This document shows, one piece after another, positions 50,930 through 63,824 of a DNA stretch of 64,000 bases; the first letter of the stretch is position 1; each line of letters starts with the position of its first letter. The DNA is taken from NCBI GenBank assembly GCA_000727475.1, contig KL647305.1, positions 1,280,788 through 1,344,787 of the forward strand, written 5' to 3'. Below the pieces are notes generated by a model, which saw only the letters and a program-made list of their open reading frames with translations, was not told the origin of the DNA and did not search any database. Both the position numbers and the translations under genes were made by a program. This DNA is from Sarcocystis neurona (lineage: Eukaryota > Apicomplexa > Conoidasida > Eucoccidiorida > Sarcocystidae).

Positions 50930-52807
50930 ATGTCTGTCTATGTACACGTAAATTGTCTCGTAGCGGGCTGCACGAACCACCTCCCACGTAGTTGCGGCGA
51001 CGATTCATCACGTGGCACATGCGGTACACATATATGTATATATGCATGTTTTCCAGCTCCCCACACTATAGAACGACGAAGGAGGACAGGATTCACAGGT
51101 TTAGATATGTTTTGTTAAATTTCGTCAGGTCACGTGTATCTGCATGTATGTTTCCGCGTATGTAGGTGTCTACACACAAGCAGCAGTAGACGCATATGCA
51201 TCTTTCTGTGACCTCAGCGTAGGTATACCCACACATTTATACGGTCTGGCGCACATACTTGTGTGTGGATAGTTCTGTCGCTTTGCCTACTAGTCGACTG
51301 TTGAGAGGGGAATTGTTCATGGACAAAAGTGGTCACTTGCTGCAGAAAGTATCCACAAATTGCATTCTTTCGTACTTTTTGCCCTCTGCCATTGAAGAAT
51401 CACAGCTTTCTTGTGGTCAACCACATGTCAGTGGACTACTACATCTACAGCTTCTTGAGCAGCACCAAGACGTCAGCGGTGTTTCACAAGTGAGAGATCT
51501 ACCCCGTTACACGCGCGTGTATATACGCGTATATACGTGCATACATGTACGTATACACATACGTACATACATACATGTATACAAATATGTGTGTATACAC
51601 TCTCAGAATCAACCGGATACACTGGAATATGCATGTGATTGTAGAATATGGACAGGAGTGCACGATAACACAGCAGAGCGGAGATGTAGACACATGATGC
51701 AGAGGAAGTGTTGGCCCCTTGTTTTCCGCTGCGTCCCCCCCGAAGTATTCTACATATTTTTTTTTCCCTGCTTATTGCATGCGTCTCGCCGTCGTCTTTT
51801 TTCCTTCCGCTTCTAACCGTTCACTTTTCTTTTTCCGCCGTCTTTTTTTGCCCTTGTATGCCCTCGTGTCCCTTCCCCTTTCTGCTCTGATTGTTCGTTC
51901 GTCTTCGTGCTCCTCACTGTCGTCGTCGCTTTCTTCTGCCGTCTCTGTTTCACAGTTTTCCCGGTCACGCCGGTGGCCTTCGCTCTCCGGTCGCTCTGTT
52001 CTGCGTTGCCACCGTAATCCTCATCAATCTATCGTCCCCCCCTGTGTCATGGTCGTAGCACTCGCTGCGTCGCGGATTGTTCCTTTGAGCAAATCTGCTG
52101 CATATGTGGCGCTTTCCTTTTCAACCTGCCGTCCGTCTGGTGCTGCGTTGTGTTTGCTGCGTCTGCCTGCGGCTGCAGTCTCTACGCGCTCGGCGTCGGA
52201 AGTGGAGAAGGGCGCAGCAGGCAGCAGCAGACGACCGATGAGTCGCTCTCCCTCAGATTCTAGCGACTCGGACGTGGGGGGTTTAGGACGCAGCGGCCTT
52301 AGATACTACCATGTGTCATCGGGAGGGCTGGCTGCCAACACAAAAAACGTCCGCACAGAGGCCAAGGGGTTTCAGTCCAGCTCGTCAGAATACACTGTCC
52401 ATGCGACCGCTTTTACACCAGCGACAGGACCGAGAGCCGCAGCAGAGTGCCCAGCCCTGGCAGCGGCAGCAGGACATTATCCCACTGCTGCAGTATCAAC
52501 AGCCACAGCAACAGCCGAAGGCTACCACCCCGTGCGACAGGCAGCACCAGCAGCACAAGACACTGACGGCACTGCAGCGGCATTGAGTCATCGGCTTGGC
52601 CACGGTGCAGAGCACGCTGTCTCTGCTGCTGCTGCTGCTCGCACGCCGTTCATTTCTGCTGCTGCAGAAGAAGGTGGTGCAATCTTTCCTGGTGCCTCTG
52701 CTGCACCCGCTGCTGCTGACGACGTTATGGCTGCGGCCATGGAAAGTGGAGGGTCGGGAGAATGCATAGGCGTTATTTCGCCAACAAAGAGAAATAATTC
52801 AGGCTAA
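44399..52807 (+). CDS. Folate/biopterin transporter (BT1/FBT family, major facilitator fold), 6 exons
   Basis: Integral membrane carrier of the BT1/FBT family, which moves folates or pteridines in kinetoplastids, apicomplexans, cyanobacteria and plants. Exons 44399-45487, 46907-47121, 48084-48163, 49020-49162, 50233-50428 and 52179-52807 are GT-AG with matching phases (0, 2, 1, 0, 1), giving 783 residues. Residues 1 to about 135 are a hydrophilic Ser/Glu-rich tail. The family hallmark IKPLWALMSDNLPLFGYRR follows the first two membrane spans. Later landmarks are AFRKISFAIMSYLSGFLLTY, STPSAGSIMFYYMTNELKF (exon 2), VKMGIPDTAFVVTDTVLMEF (exon 3), LVLGARLCPPGLESSIY (exon 4), GISSTNFENLTPMIIV (exon 5). 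Exon 6 encodes an Ala/Ser-rich cytosolic tail of about 210 residues with no fold, ending PTKRNNSG. The start is the ATG in GATAAACATGG; the frame is open 114 bases upstream but without ATG. Substrate is inferred from family. Exon 6 is the least certain. Confidence 0.92.
48515..48542. repeat. Near-perfect palindrome in transporter intron 3
   Basis: Two 13-base arms (TACAAAAGTAAAT and its exact reverse complement) flank a 2-base centre. The sequence AAATAGATTTAC at 48499-48510 can also pair with the palindrome, giving alternative hairpins. It lies between exons 3 and 4. Confidence 0.7.
50095..50189 (+). repeat. TGTA/TG microsatellite upstream of transporter exon 5
   Basis: About 95 bases of TGTG and TGTA repeats end about 45 bases before the exon 5 acceptor at 50231-50232. 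The repeat is U/G-rich in the transcript and close enough to influence use of that acceptor. Tetranucleotide repeats like this usually vary in length between strains. Confidence 0.8.
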
Positions 52808-54678
52808 AAGCTCATGTACTCGATTTCTACAGGCGGGCGTATGTAGATGTGCACGCGTATATTGGTGTATGCATACGTACACACTACACCGCTTTATACT
52901 GGGGCAGATTGAATTTGGGAGACACTGACAACAAAAAGGGACCGACAAACAAGTAGGCACGGACAGGTACTGGAATGTTTACTCCTAGCGAACCGTAGGT
53001 TTCAGTGAAGAAAATTTTAACGCAGGTGTATGTTTATATACGTATATATATGTATATATATATATATATAACGCATACACACATACTTACACGTAGCCAC
53101 ATTTAGGCAGGAAGACGCTAAACGAGAGCACAAGTGGGGGACGTATGGCGAACATTGAACAGATCACCAGATTCTGCCCCAGGTAGACAAATTTTCATGG
53201 TACTCAGAGGCTCAAATATTGCGCAGGAAAAGCAGAGCTGAGGTGCACGACATTGCGCCACGTCCGCTGATTTTGGACTTCTCTACAATGCGAATGCAGC
53301 CAGTGAATCGACTGAGGACACAGGGTGTGGCTTGTATGTGTAAACAGGTAGATACAAACATATACTTGGAAACATATACATACCTATATCTTCGAAGAGA
53401 TGTGCATCGTATCTATCAAGTCGTCAACGGTATTAGAAGCACAGGATGCACTCTGTCTCTCTCTCTACATATACATATAGGTACATACAAATGCTTAACG
53501 CAGGAGAGGGTTTACTTAGGATGCCTGTTGTAACCGGCAGGTTCGGGCTAGCGGAAGCTCGTCTGCTAGTTCGGGACTTGTATCCCACGTCGTTCCACGG
53601 TAACTCATTACCATTGTCTTCACCGTTGTCTTGTTTTTCTCACCACACCATACTTACGAAAGAGCCGCTGTACGGTCAAGCGTACTCACTCGAGCAGAAT
53701 TATGTCGACCCTTCCAGAAAGGTGTTTGCGTGTACAGAAGTATCATTTCCGTATCCGTGTGCATCCGCATATATGTGTGTGACGTTTGTATGGACGTACT
53801 TGTGTGCGCGTCCACGTACCTCGATGAGGCATACGCGTCGTTAGGTCGCCGCGCTGCATAATTGCCGCACAGTGAGTAGAATGTGTGCTTTAATATATCA
53901 GTACACACCTGGACACTCACTTCATAATCGTGCGTGTCTTTGTAATGAAACTAACAGTCTTGGCAGACAGGGGCTTGTCCACACATATTTAGTCGATCTG
54001 CACAGAGGTGCTGGATTTGGGGGGGTGGATGGTCCGCCGCTGAGATAATAGTCAGGCTAGACCGGCACACACATCTTTGTCACTGTCACGCAAAGAGACG
54101 TCCCTCCACATGAATATGTATACCGATGATTGTATAGGTAGGGGTGTGTTCATAGACGAAAATTACACAAAAAATGTGTATCTTTGTTTTTACGGAGGCA
54201 CATGCTAGGCGAACGATCAAAAACGTGCTGAAGGTTTGGTGGAGTAACTGATACACGACGTCAGCACGTGACGGTTGACGGCGCTTGTGAAGCAGTCCTC
54301 CTGTTAACGCATGGCCACGTGTGTGTATGTATGCATATACGCATACATTCATGGTTGTACGTTCGGTTAATTCATATTCGAAATTTCGTACTGCAAGAGG
54401 GCGTCTTTATTTCGCCCACGCGTGGCTTGGGCGGGGAAGAAAGTCAGCTGGAATATTCTGTTTCGTGACGGGACGCAGATACACAAGGACGCGTGACATC
54501 ATGTGAGCGCGCAGGAACAGTTCCGTTCCCATATACGTAGCCCGTCTGGACACGTGTACAGGTCACGCTAGCTACCGTGTGTAAGTAAAAGTGTACGTAT
54601 CTACGTAGCTGTATGTGTCGCGCTCTTCATATTTGTATCCTTGTATATTCATACGTACGCGCTCCTGCTTACACACAG

Positions 54679-54936
54679 TTCTTTGGTAGTGTTATGAGCA
54701 AAACCGAGCAAAGCATTTCACGTTTCCACCTGGACCGCACAGTCTTCCAAAAAAGCATCAGGACATCAGAAGTGCCCTCGCCACTTGCGTCGTCAAGGTG
54801 CGGTACTCAGTTTCATGTATTTTCCGGCATCCACCACTTCCAACAAAAGTACAATACTGAACTGGAGTATGTGAATGATTGCATGACAGATTATCTTCAC
54901 TATCTGCTTCGTCCAGTACAACAGCGGAATCTGTAG
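54679..54936 (+). CDS. Protein-like open frame, unknown, possible terminal exon
   Basis: After ACACACAG the plus strand is open to TAG at 54936, with an internal ATG at 54694 (MSKTEQSISRFHLDRTVFQK) and a continuation FSGIHHFQQKYNTELEYVND, then YLHYLLRPVQQRNL. The residue mix is normal for a soluble protein and free of the His/Tyr/Cys bias of the surrounding repeats. No family, upstream exon or promoter is recognised. It could be a short gene of 81 residues, a last exon or a decayed fragment. Confidence 0.25.
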   Translation, partial: FFGSVMSKTEQSISRFHLDRTVFQKSIRTSEVPSPLASSRCGTQFHVFSGIHHFQQKYNTELEYVNDCMTDYLHYLLRPVQQRNL

Positions 54937-56036
54937 CGGTGCGCCGCAGAGATGATGCGGACTTCGGTCTCGAACGTGTATTTCAATGTTGCTGTGCGTG
55001 CGTGTAGCCGCTGAAGATTTTCACGCTGGTCCAACACGCGTCAGCGCTTTAACACGAAGTAGACGCGTGTCCGCCACGTTCTTGTTTACAGTGACGCAAC
55101 GCACTCTCGCTGTACCTTTTGTTGTCAGCATGCCGATTTCTGAAGATGCAGGAAATTCTTTGTGGCAATCTCTGAGCGTTTTCTTTGTTATGTACCGTAA
55201 TCGTACGGACCTCGTACTGCTGGTATCATCGGTTGTCTTCCTTCACCCTCTGCAGCAAACGCGCGTAGCAGTAACGACGTTTTCCACTCTCGCACGCGGT
55301 GTCATCTAGTGGATAGAGACGGCATATTCTACAAATCCTTTAGCTTGTAGATATACACGTTTCTCACAACGGCCACATGCTGCCTACGCAAGCTCCCACG
55401 TGCACAGAAGCCCATGGAGCCCGTCCACATTCAGTCGCAACTTCGTCACTGTCCTCTGCGAAATACATTACCAAAGCAGCACCTTGCTGTTTCGTTCTCA
55501 TTTTTATTCCCTGGGAAAGGAAAAAGAAGGTCCTTCTCCGTGTCAACGTTTGCCCTACGACACTATTGGTCCGGCGTACGCCCTCTCGAGTAGCACCTGC
55601 TGCTGCGGTGGACGTGCAGCACGGGGTCTCGTGCCAGAGAAGTACTACGCACACGAAACGTCGCTTCCAAATACGTAAGGGGACAATGCACTTTACCGCA
55701 AATGCGTGTCGCTTAATCACAACATATGTTACAGTGCGGCATACACCTCTACTAGGCCCTCTGTCACCAACTGCAAAGCGTTAAATCAGCAAATAATGCG
55801 AAGTACCACCTGCGTTTCTGTTTCTCAAGAGTAAAATGTGTGACACGCCGAGCAGTTCGTATCCCACGGCTCCTTTGTCCTTCAGAAGAGCTTTTTCACT
55901 CGCACGAATGTGCATGATTATTCGTCGTAGTTCTTGTTTCCTCTAGCAACTCCTATTATAAAACACCACCACTCGCAGCAGCACCAGTGGAGTGCCCCCC
56001 CTCTATGGAGTGTGCGCACTACAGAATCTACTAGCA

Positions 56037-56243
56037 GCGGCGGCAGCCGGATCCTCTTCCTTTACAAGCGTGGGCTACACCAACCGTCCGTAGGTACGTA
56101 ATATATGTATACGAATGAATATGGCGGCGGCAGCCGGATCCTCCTCTTCCTTTACAAACGTGAGCTACACCAACCGTCCGTAGGTACATAATATATGTAT
56201 ACGAATGAATGTAGGTACATAATATATGTATACGAATGAATAT
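56037..56243. repeat. Tandem duplication, two 86-87 base copies plus a 33-base partial
   Basis: The unit beginning GCGGCGGCAGCCGGATCCTC occurs at 56037 and again at about 56123, with only a few substitutions and one CTC insertion. The last part of the unit (GTAGGTACATAATATATGTA and on to ACGAATGAATAT) is repeated a third time from 56211. The copies read in the same direction. Confidence 0.85.
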
Positions 56244-57798
56244 GAACCTGCGCGTACGTACGCGAAGTGTGCACGTGGTCGCAGTGAACTACACATTTGC
56301 GGTGACAACGGTGTTGCTTGACTGACTAGAAGACTCGTAGGAACCCGTTTGTTTCCCGGAATTCGGCTTGCAGATCGGGGCAAAAGAGTAGCAGCGATAA
56401 GAGCGGCAGTAGCGGCGGTTACGGCAACAGCAGCGCTTGCAGCAGCTGCGGCACCAGGAAGAGCAGCAGCGGCACCTGATACGGCAGTGCCAGGACGGCA
56501 CTGGAAAGACTTCGACATATTGCCGCGTCTACACTGCTACACAAATGTGGTGTAGCCGTGTCTCGTTGATAAACTCTCTATGCGTCTAAAATTAACGCAG
56601 ACGGAATTACGTGCTTGAGATCCACCGAGAACTACAGCAGCAGACTCGCTGTTGTATTTACGCGAACGAGTAGATTACACAGACGCACATTCATCCCTAC
56701 CTACGAAAATACGCATATATATATATATATATATGTGTATATACATATCTCTACATATATCTATATCTACGTGCCTGCATACAGTCTACCTATTTCTACA
56801 CGCCTGTCTCTCTGTTGCTCCCTCTCTTTGCATGCCCGCACGTCGTGCTTTAACAGATATCTTCCTTTACGTGTATATATGCATATGTGTGTATATACTT
56901 ACTCCGGCACGTAGACCTAAAGGCGCTCAATAGGCGGCGTCGACCTGTCTTCTTTTATCCATACATATTATAAATATAGATATATATATATATATGCGTG
57001 CTTATATGGTGAGGGCCACACACACAGTCGGTGTTCCTATACATTACACATGTACATGTGTATGAATGCAGATAAACGTGCGCGCCCGTGCAGATCTATC
57101 TATCTATGTGTATATATATATAGATATATATATGTACACGTGTATACATATGCGGGTGCAAGTCCCCGCATCCTTGCTGCTTATACCTACCCCCACGTAT
57201 ACACACACACACAGACACACATATCGATATAGGTACACATACATATATATATATGTACAGGGCCACCAATACCGCGGTTTTTGTGCGTGGTGCGCAGAAA
57301 ATAAACACGCATACGTACGCAGATATGCACACGTATATATTCGTTTGTGCGTTCACAAACGTGCACGACAGAACCCCTGATGCTAGGTGAGGCAACAGGG
57401 GCCAACTCTCGCGGAAGGGCTGTGAAACCTAGGAAATCTTCATATAGCTTGACACCGTACGTACGATATATATATATATATATATACATACACGAGTACG
57501 CGTCCCCACGGGATACATGCACATATATGTACACACACGTCTATAAATGGCGGGATACCAGCAAGGCGGTTAACAAGAATAGACGACGCACTGACTTTTG
57601 CTGTCGTTAAAAATCCACCCTGTGAGCCGTGCCTGCCTGAGGCAGGCTCCTGGCGTACACGTACAGAGAGTCACAGACGCACATGCAGATGAGAAGTATT
57701 CGTAGCATATATAAATGAGAATAACACACTCGTGCGGACGCGCACACGCGTACGTACGGACATATTTCTATTCGTGCAGCAGGAAACACGACGCGGAA

Positions 57799-60700
57799 TC
57801 ACAGGCGGACATGAACCCGCTGCTTTCTGCTGCTTTTTGCGTCCCAAGCCTCCAGCAGCGCATCGCGAGCAGCAGGCGGCAGATGCCGTGCGTACTGCAG
57901 CGGTGGCAGCACAGCCCCCACTCGCACGTTGATCTGCACACAGACAGCGGGTGTACAGACACAGAAACCACAACATTCAAGCTACGATACACATCTGACA
58001 AGCTGCCACATATATATATATATATATGTAACCGTACTCGGCGCTACCACATACTCGCATATATGCGTGTGCACGTACACATATTTGCTTATACATATAT
58101 ATATATATATACATGTATAAGCAAAGGGACGCCTACGTGTCACGTGAATATCTCTTTAGAAAGTCAAGTTCATCCTCAACTGTATACACGCGACGTGGAA
58201 GGATTAGCTTTGCAGATACGGTTGTTTTTGTGTATTGCGTGCAGACAAGAAAACACAGATAAACATACGCACTAGTACACACACGTATGTGTATAAAACA
58301 CAGACGTATATACACATACGTGTGCGTCGAGGCATAAACCGAGGCAGACAAACAACGGACGCGCAACGAACAAGAGACACGTAACGTCCTTTATATATTA
58401 CGAAATCTGCCGCTGCTGGTGCTGCCGCTGACGCATACGCAGCGGCACCCAACGGTTTCCTATTACGCACCCATGTTAACGTATCTCTCTCTTTGTGAGT
58501 ATACGTATGCATGCGTCGATATCTCACACACATATTTCGAAGAGACACACACCTACACTGTTCCACATATACCTGTGTAGTGCACTACGTACACACATGC
58601 GTAGGGCACGCATCCCGGTTCGACATGCTCCCCGTCTCTCTATCCCCCCACACAAGTCGCTACGTAGGCACACGTGCACGTACTCTTCCTGACCCTCCGG
58701 TTTGTTAAAATGTCAAATATATCACTACGTCGCTTCACAAACCTTCGCACAAACCCACGCCCGTATCTACAATATACAAGCTTTGCCTGCCATCTACCAG
58801 CTACCCACAAATACACACTCTCACAATTCCTGGTATCACAATACAAATACATATGCATATATATACACACACACATATACATATACACACATATACCTAT
58901 ATACATGCATACATGTACAGAGCGTGATAGCCTGCTCCCCCTACGCAGTTTGTTTGTACGTTATTAGAGATTCAGGGATAGACGAGAAGTGGGCAAGACG
59001 CACTGGGAGTCTGCTGCGACGATTCTCCCTTCGAAAACTGGTTTTACACCAACAAACATTTACTGCTCGACGCTCAGCTCCACGAGTATATACGTATATA
59101 CCGAGGGACCGAGGAGCACGTGTTGCAGATACACGTAGTGCTGCGCAGACCGGCAAGCCCCAAGACGACTAGATGCAGCCAGTCATTCTGCTCAGACCCG
59201 GCGTCACTGTGGAAGCACGCGTAATCACCCGTACGTACGCGTGCATGCGAATAGAGAAGCGAACAACCCAAAGTGGCCTCGAAGTAATATGTAGGGCGTA
59301 TCTGTCCGACGTCTGCAGTCCGCAGCGTCTTCTGTACACGAGTAACTCCTATCTTCACCCACACAATACATATATCGATGCCTACGTATCCATCAGACGT
59401 CCACACATATTTATGCATAAATACACGTACGTATGTATCTCTATGAAGAGAGAGGGACACAAAGAGGTACTAACACAGAGGTACGTCTGCAGGAGTTGAC
59501 GACGTCGGCAGATGCTGTGGCAGCATCTCCACTACTTCATGTGTACGTAGTGTGCCCGTTTGTCTGCAGCATCCTCGTCACTCTACGCGTCCATCTGCAG
59601 CACACGCGTGTCCCCCCGCCGGCCCCGTATCCACACACAAAAACGCATGCATCCACAGAAAGGAGACAAGAGACCGCAAGTCCACAAGTCGTGCGCGTGT
59701 GGCTGTTTACCTGAGGAGCAATCAGACGTTTGAACGCAGCAGCAGTGTTCCACTCCGGCCCCAGCGGGTGCTTCAACGTCGCCTCGTATTGCTCCGTCGT
59801 CGTATATGGGTGGGGCAGCTGCAGCAACATCACACACACAGCCGCCCCTCGACCCACCTCGGTCTATCAATACGTGACCTACACCCCCCATCTAAACGTC
59901 GGTAACCAGACATCCACATCTCCTTGCTTACACGTGCACTTACGTATACGTATATATATATATATCACAGGCATCCGCAGAAGTCTACTCGCGCGTGTCT
60001 ACAAATCTATCCAACCACGTACGTATTTTGAACCGGTTTATCAAGAATAAAGCCACACACGATAGCAAGAGGCACAGAGTTATACACACCGCAGGAAAAA
60101 GAATCGAACAGATGTCGCCACATGCAGTCAATTACAGGTATACAAACGTTAATACATTTACATACGCGTACATATATACATACATACATACATACATACA
60201 TACACTCGTACCTTCCTACATACACCTACACACCACAAATATATATATATATATATATTCACACACATGTGTATACACATGAGAAGATAGGAGGATGGTC
60301 AAAATCCACGAACACGCAGTTCTCCTTTATATGGAAGCAAAACGAGTGTGCAAAAAGTCCTGTTGCACGTCCTACGAGACTCGTGCAGGCCTGCTGCTGT
60401 TGCATGTTGCAACATCCATGTATATACACGTATACGTAGACATACTCATACATATAGACATATATATATATATATGTAAATGTTTGTGCAGGCGATCTGT
60501 GTATATACGTGTATATACACATATACGTGAATGTACCCATACATATATACATATATACGTAAATGTTTACGCACGCAGTGTATCTGTATACACGTGTATA
60601 TATACATATACGAATATATATATATGTAAATGTTTATGCAAGCAGTGCACATGCATATACACGTATATATACATGTACCTATATACACTCATATATATAT

Positions 60701-63700
60701 GCATATGTAAATGCTTATGCAAGCAGGGTATATGTATATACATGTATATACACATATACGTATAAATACACATATACATACATGTGAAAAAAAGTTTGTG
60801 CAAACAGTGATTTGTATCACGGGCTCCCGTTTGTAACTTATACGCGTAGGTAGACACACATGTCCCTCTACAGGAAGAACCACGTGCAGACGTCGTGTGC
60901 GTCTCTCTCCTTCTGAGTGTGTGCTGCTGCATGAAAGCAGCTGGGACCATTTACTGCCACGGCCCCTGCGGGCGCTGCAAAGTACGAGGCAGCCGGTGCC
61001 CCAGCGAGCGCTTCCACAACCGCCGTCGGTACTGCATGCCTCGTGACCGTACACGCTCACACATGCAGATATAGGTACTTGGAGCGACGGGGTTGTTGCG
61101 CGTCCTCACTAGCCAAAAGGCAAGAACACGTCTACACATATATATATGTGTGGCTCTCGCGTGAGGTGGTTCTTCCCAACAGGAAGTGCGACCGCACCTT
61201 TGACATGCAGTCACGTGCTTTTCTTCTTGTGTACTACTACCGTGTTCGACCGCGGGTTGTGCTGATGTACGCTTCACCCCCACACACGTGCGACGCTGCA
61301 TGCGCAACAGCAGGATATTCTGCCGTTTCCACGTGACATGCGCACCAAAAAGAGACGCGCTGAAGCGCGCGAGGAAAGGACCGCAAGCGGTCACCGACCA
61401 GGACACACATACATCCATGTACACCGAAAGAGGCATGCATACTTGCTTACACGCATGCAATGTTACACACTATACATAAGAATATATACGCACACACATG
61501 TAAGTACTAACACAAACACATACATATACTTATATATCTACATACGTATACAGATACACAAATGTATACATACTAATGAAGACGCCTCTCCGTATACACG
61601 TTGACACATAAAATTAACATGTAAATGTGTACACGTGTACGCAGATTTATAAAGAGACGACACATCACATATATGCCGACGCAAACAATTCGTTTCATAC
61701 GTACAGACGCCTATATACGTGTAAATATATGCATTCATATATATATGTATGTGCAATGGGTGCTGATGCGTGCTACGATGTGCGTGGAGAAGGAGCCTAC
61801 CGTAGCGGTGTGATACTTGGCTAGTTTTCGTTCGGGTTCCTTGTTGACGATAACGAGAGGACGCTTCGCTTTCTTGGCGTCTCCTCCTTCCGCTGCTGCC
61901 GCGGCGCCTCCCTGTGCCTTCTGCGGCTGCTGCTGCTGCTCGCGACGCTTCAACCCGAAGCCGTGCCAGCTGCCCCACCCTGGCAGCGCGTCACTCGCAG
62001 CTGCAGACAGAACGCAGCAGCAGTTTTTTTCGTCTACCGTGAGACAGACCGGTGAACGCGGCATGGCCACCAACTGAGACCTAGATATACACATATGTAG
62101 AGGTCTCTGTGTGCATGTACATATGTATAAATAGAGATTCATGAATATACACATATATATATGTATATATATTTATATATTTACATACAGCAGTAACTGC
62201 GTTTCAATCTACAATTGCACAACGGCTGTTCCAAACGCATATACACATATACATATATATATATATATCTATTTGTGCATCTGTCTATCTATTCATCTAT
62301 CTCTCTCTCTATGTATATATGTATGTATGTATGTACACACAAGTATGCAGAGACATACGTAGGCGTGCGTGTGCGCACATATATATATATATATATATAT
62401 ACATTTATGGACGTCGTGGACGACACACGGAGGCGGGCGCCAGCAGCACTGCCAAAGAGATGTAGTAGTTGTAAAGGAGGAGGAAGACGCGTGGAAAGGG
62501 CCGCCAGATGATCGCGTGTACGAAATTCCTCTGGCGCTGAAAAATGCGTCTTCTCTAAAGGAAAGAAGCCCGCGCCCCCAACATCGCTAGAAGCTTGTGA
62601 AGGAGAACTAAAATACCACTTGCCATAATACATCTACGTGTGTATATGCACACACATACATAGTGGTCCGATGCACTTCTGCATGCACGTATCTCCACAC
62701 ACATACACATATATATTTATACATATATATATGTGTATATACACACACAAAGACTATGTCTGTATACATATATAGACACGTGAATAGATAAACACATCTA
62801 CTTAACTGAGAACTCCACAGCTTTACGTTTGCATATTGAGACACGACTGAATATGGCGCAGTTCATGACTGTATCTCTCAATACGTATACACACGCACCT
62901 CTATGTGTGTGTGTGTGTGTACGTATATATATATATATATATATATGTACGTACATATACGTATTTGCATGTATATCTGGGAATGTACAAGCATATAGAC
63001 GTATACACATTTCTCTCTCCTTCTTTCTCTCTCTCCCGCTCTCTCTATATATATGCATATGTGTTTATATGTATCCCTAGAAATTTACACGCACACAGAA
63101 ATTTGCACGTGTACATCCTTATCCATCTACACACACATGCGGAGAGACGAAGAGTGAGAGAGCTGCGCATCTGTAGACGTGCGCAGATATCGCCGGCGGC
63201 GTCCCGCCAGGAAGAACGGGCAGAACGTCTCACGGCGTCGCTTCCCCACACGCAGGAGGAGGCCAGGCAGGAGCAGCAACGGCAGCAGCAGCAACAGTAG
63301 CCGCGTAGCAGCGGGGGCGGCGCTGCCCCGATGTGGCGGCCGCAGCAAGGAAAGGACGGGACCACTTTACCTTGTTGTTGTCCGGCGTTCTGCTCTGCTT
63401 CTGCTGCCGTCATTTCCTCTTCAAATTTCGTCCTGAACTCTTCCTCGTCGCATATAAAAAAAGCCCGCTGCACCAGTTTGCGCTGCGCTTCCCTGTTGGT
63501 TGGCTGCTCGACGGCTGCTTCCCTCCCCCCCGGCACAGCAACAGCAACGGCGTTTCCTCCTCCTCCTCCTGCTCCGCGTTCTTCTTCTTTTTCGTGTTTT
63601 CCTCTACCTCCTCCTGCTGCGGGACTTTCCTTTGCAGCGGCCCCCCCGCCCGCTGCGGCTCCCCTTCCCCCTCCCGAAGAAGCAGCGCACACAGCAGGCG

Positions 63701-63824
63701 CACCACGGGCCCCGGCAGCAGCAGCGACCGCCGGCCTCCCCACGGCGGTGTCAGAGGCTCCTTGCCCACGCTGCCCCGCCGTTTGAGCAGACCCTTCCCC
63801 TTTCTGCGCTTCTTCCTCCTGGAG
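57799..63824 (-). CDS. UTP14: U3 snoRNP protein UTP14, C-terminal part, 5' end off window
   Basis: UTP14 is a nucleolar SSU-processome factor that activates the DHR1-type helicase during 18S rRNA maturation. Four exons are visible: 63824-63371, 62000-61801, 59818-59711, 57933-57799, all GT-AG with phases 1, 0, 0, totalling 298 residues to TGA. Exon A carries a Gly/Ala-rich stretch followed by REAQRKLVQRAFFICDEEEF and TKFEEEM, the conserved segment before the WGSW block. Exon B has the signature LPGWGSWHGFGLKRR and KRPLVIVNKEPERKLAKY. Exon C gives LPHPYTTTEQYEATLKHPLG and EWNTAAAFKRLIAP. Exon D begins INVRVGAVLPPL, matching the family's V-x-x-x-G-x-x-x-x-P-[IL] ending. Upstream exons, including the N-terminal acidic region, lie beyond position 64000. 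The upper border of exon A (after GTGCAG) fits phase 0 but is less certain than the rest. Confidence 0.93.
60470..60810. repeat. Degenerate minisatellite in UTP14 intron between exons B and C
   Basis: A core close to GTAAATGTTTATGCAAGCAG recurs at about 60476, 60559, 60626, 60707 and, more diverged, 60788, giving a period of 67-83 bases. The spacers are alternating TATACG/TACACA DNA. The regular core sets it apart from the simple TA and CA runs elsewhere. Confidence 0.7.

Larger units (their letters stand above)
52808..57798. other. Intergenic between convergent transporter and UTP14 genes
   Basis: Five kilobases containing both 3' ends. It includes TATA microsatellites (about 53035-53070, 56715-56770, 57460-57490), a tandem duplication (56037-56243), GCA-rich sequence (56390-56500) and one protein-like open frame (54679-54936), listed separately. 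Frames at 54986-55309 and 55377-55784 are open but lack motifs or borders. Confidence 0.4.

Noticed and set aside
59162..59225. Minus-strand VITRASTVTPGL considered as the last UTP14 exon
   Set aside because: No AG acceptor in the right frame; the block at 57933-57799 has a good acceptor, correct phase and a better match to the family ending.
60122..60787. Tyr/Cys/Ile/His-rich frames of 70-156 codons
   Set aside because: Translations of TATA/CACA microsatellites and minisatellite DNA in a UTP14 intron; the same pattern recurs in most introns.
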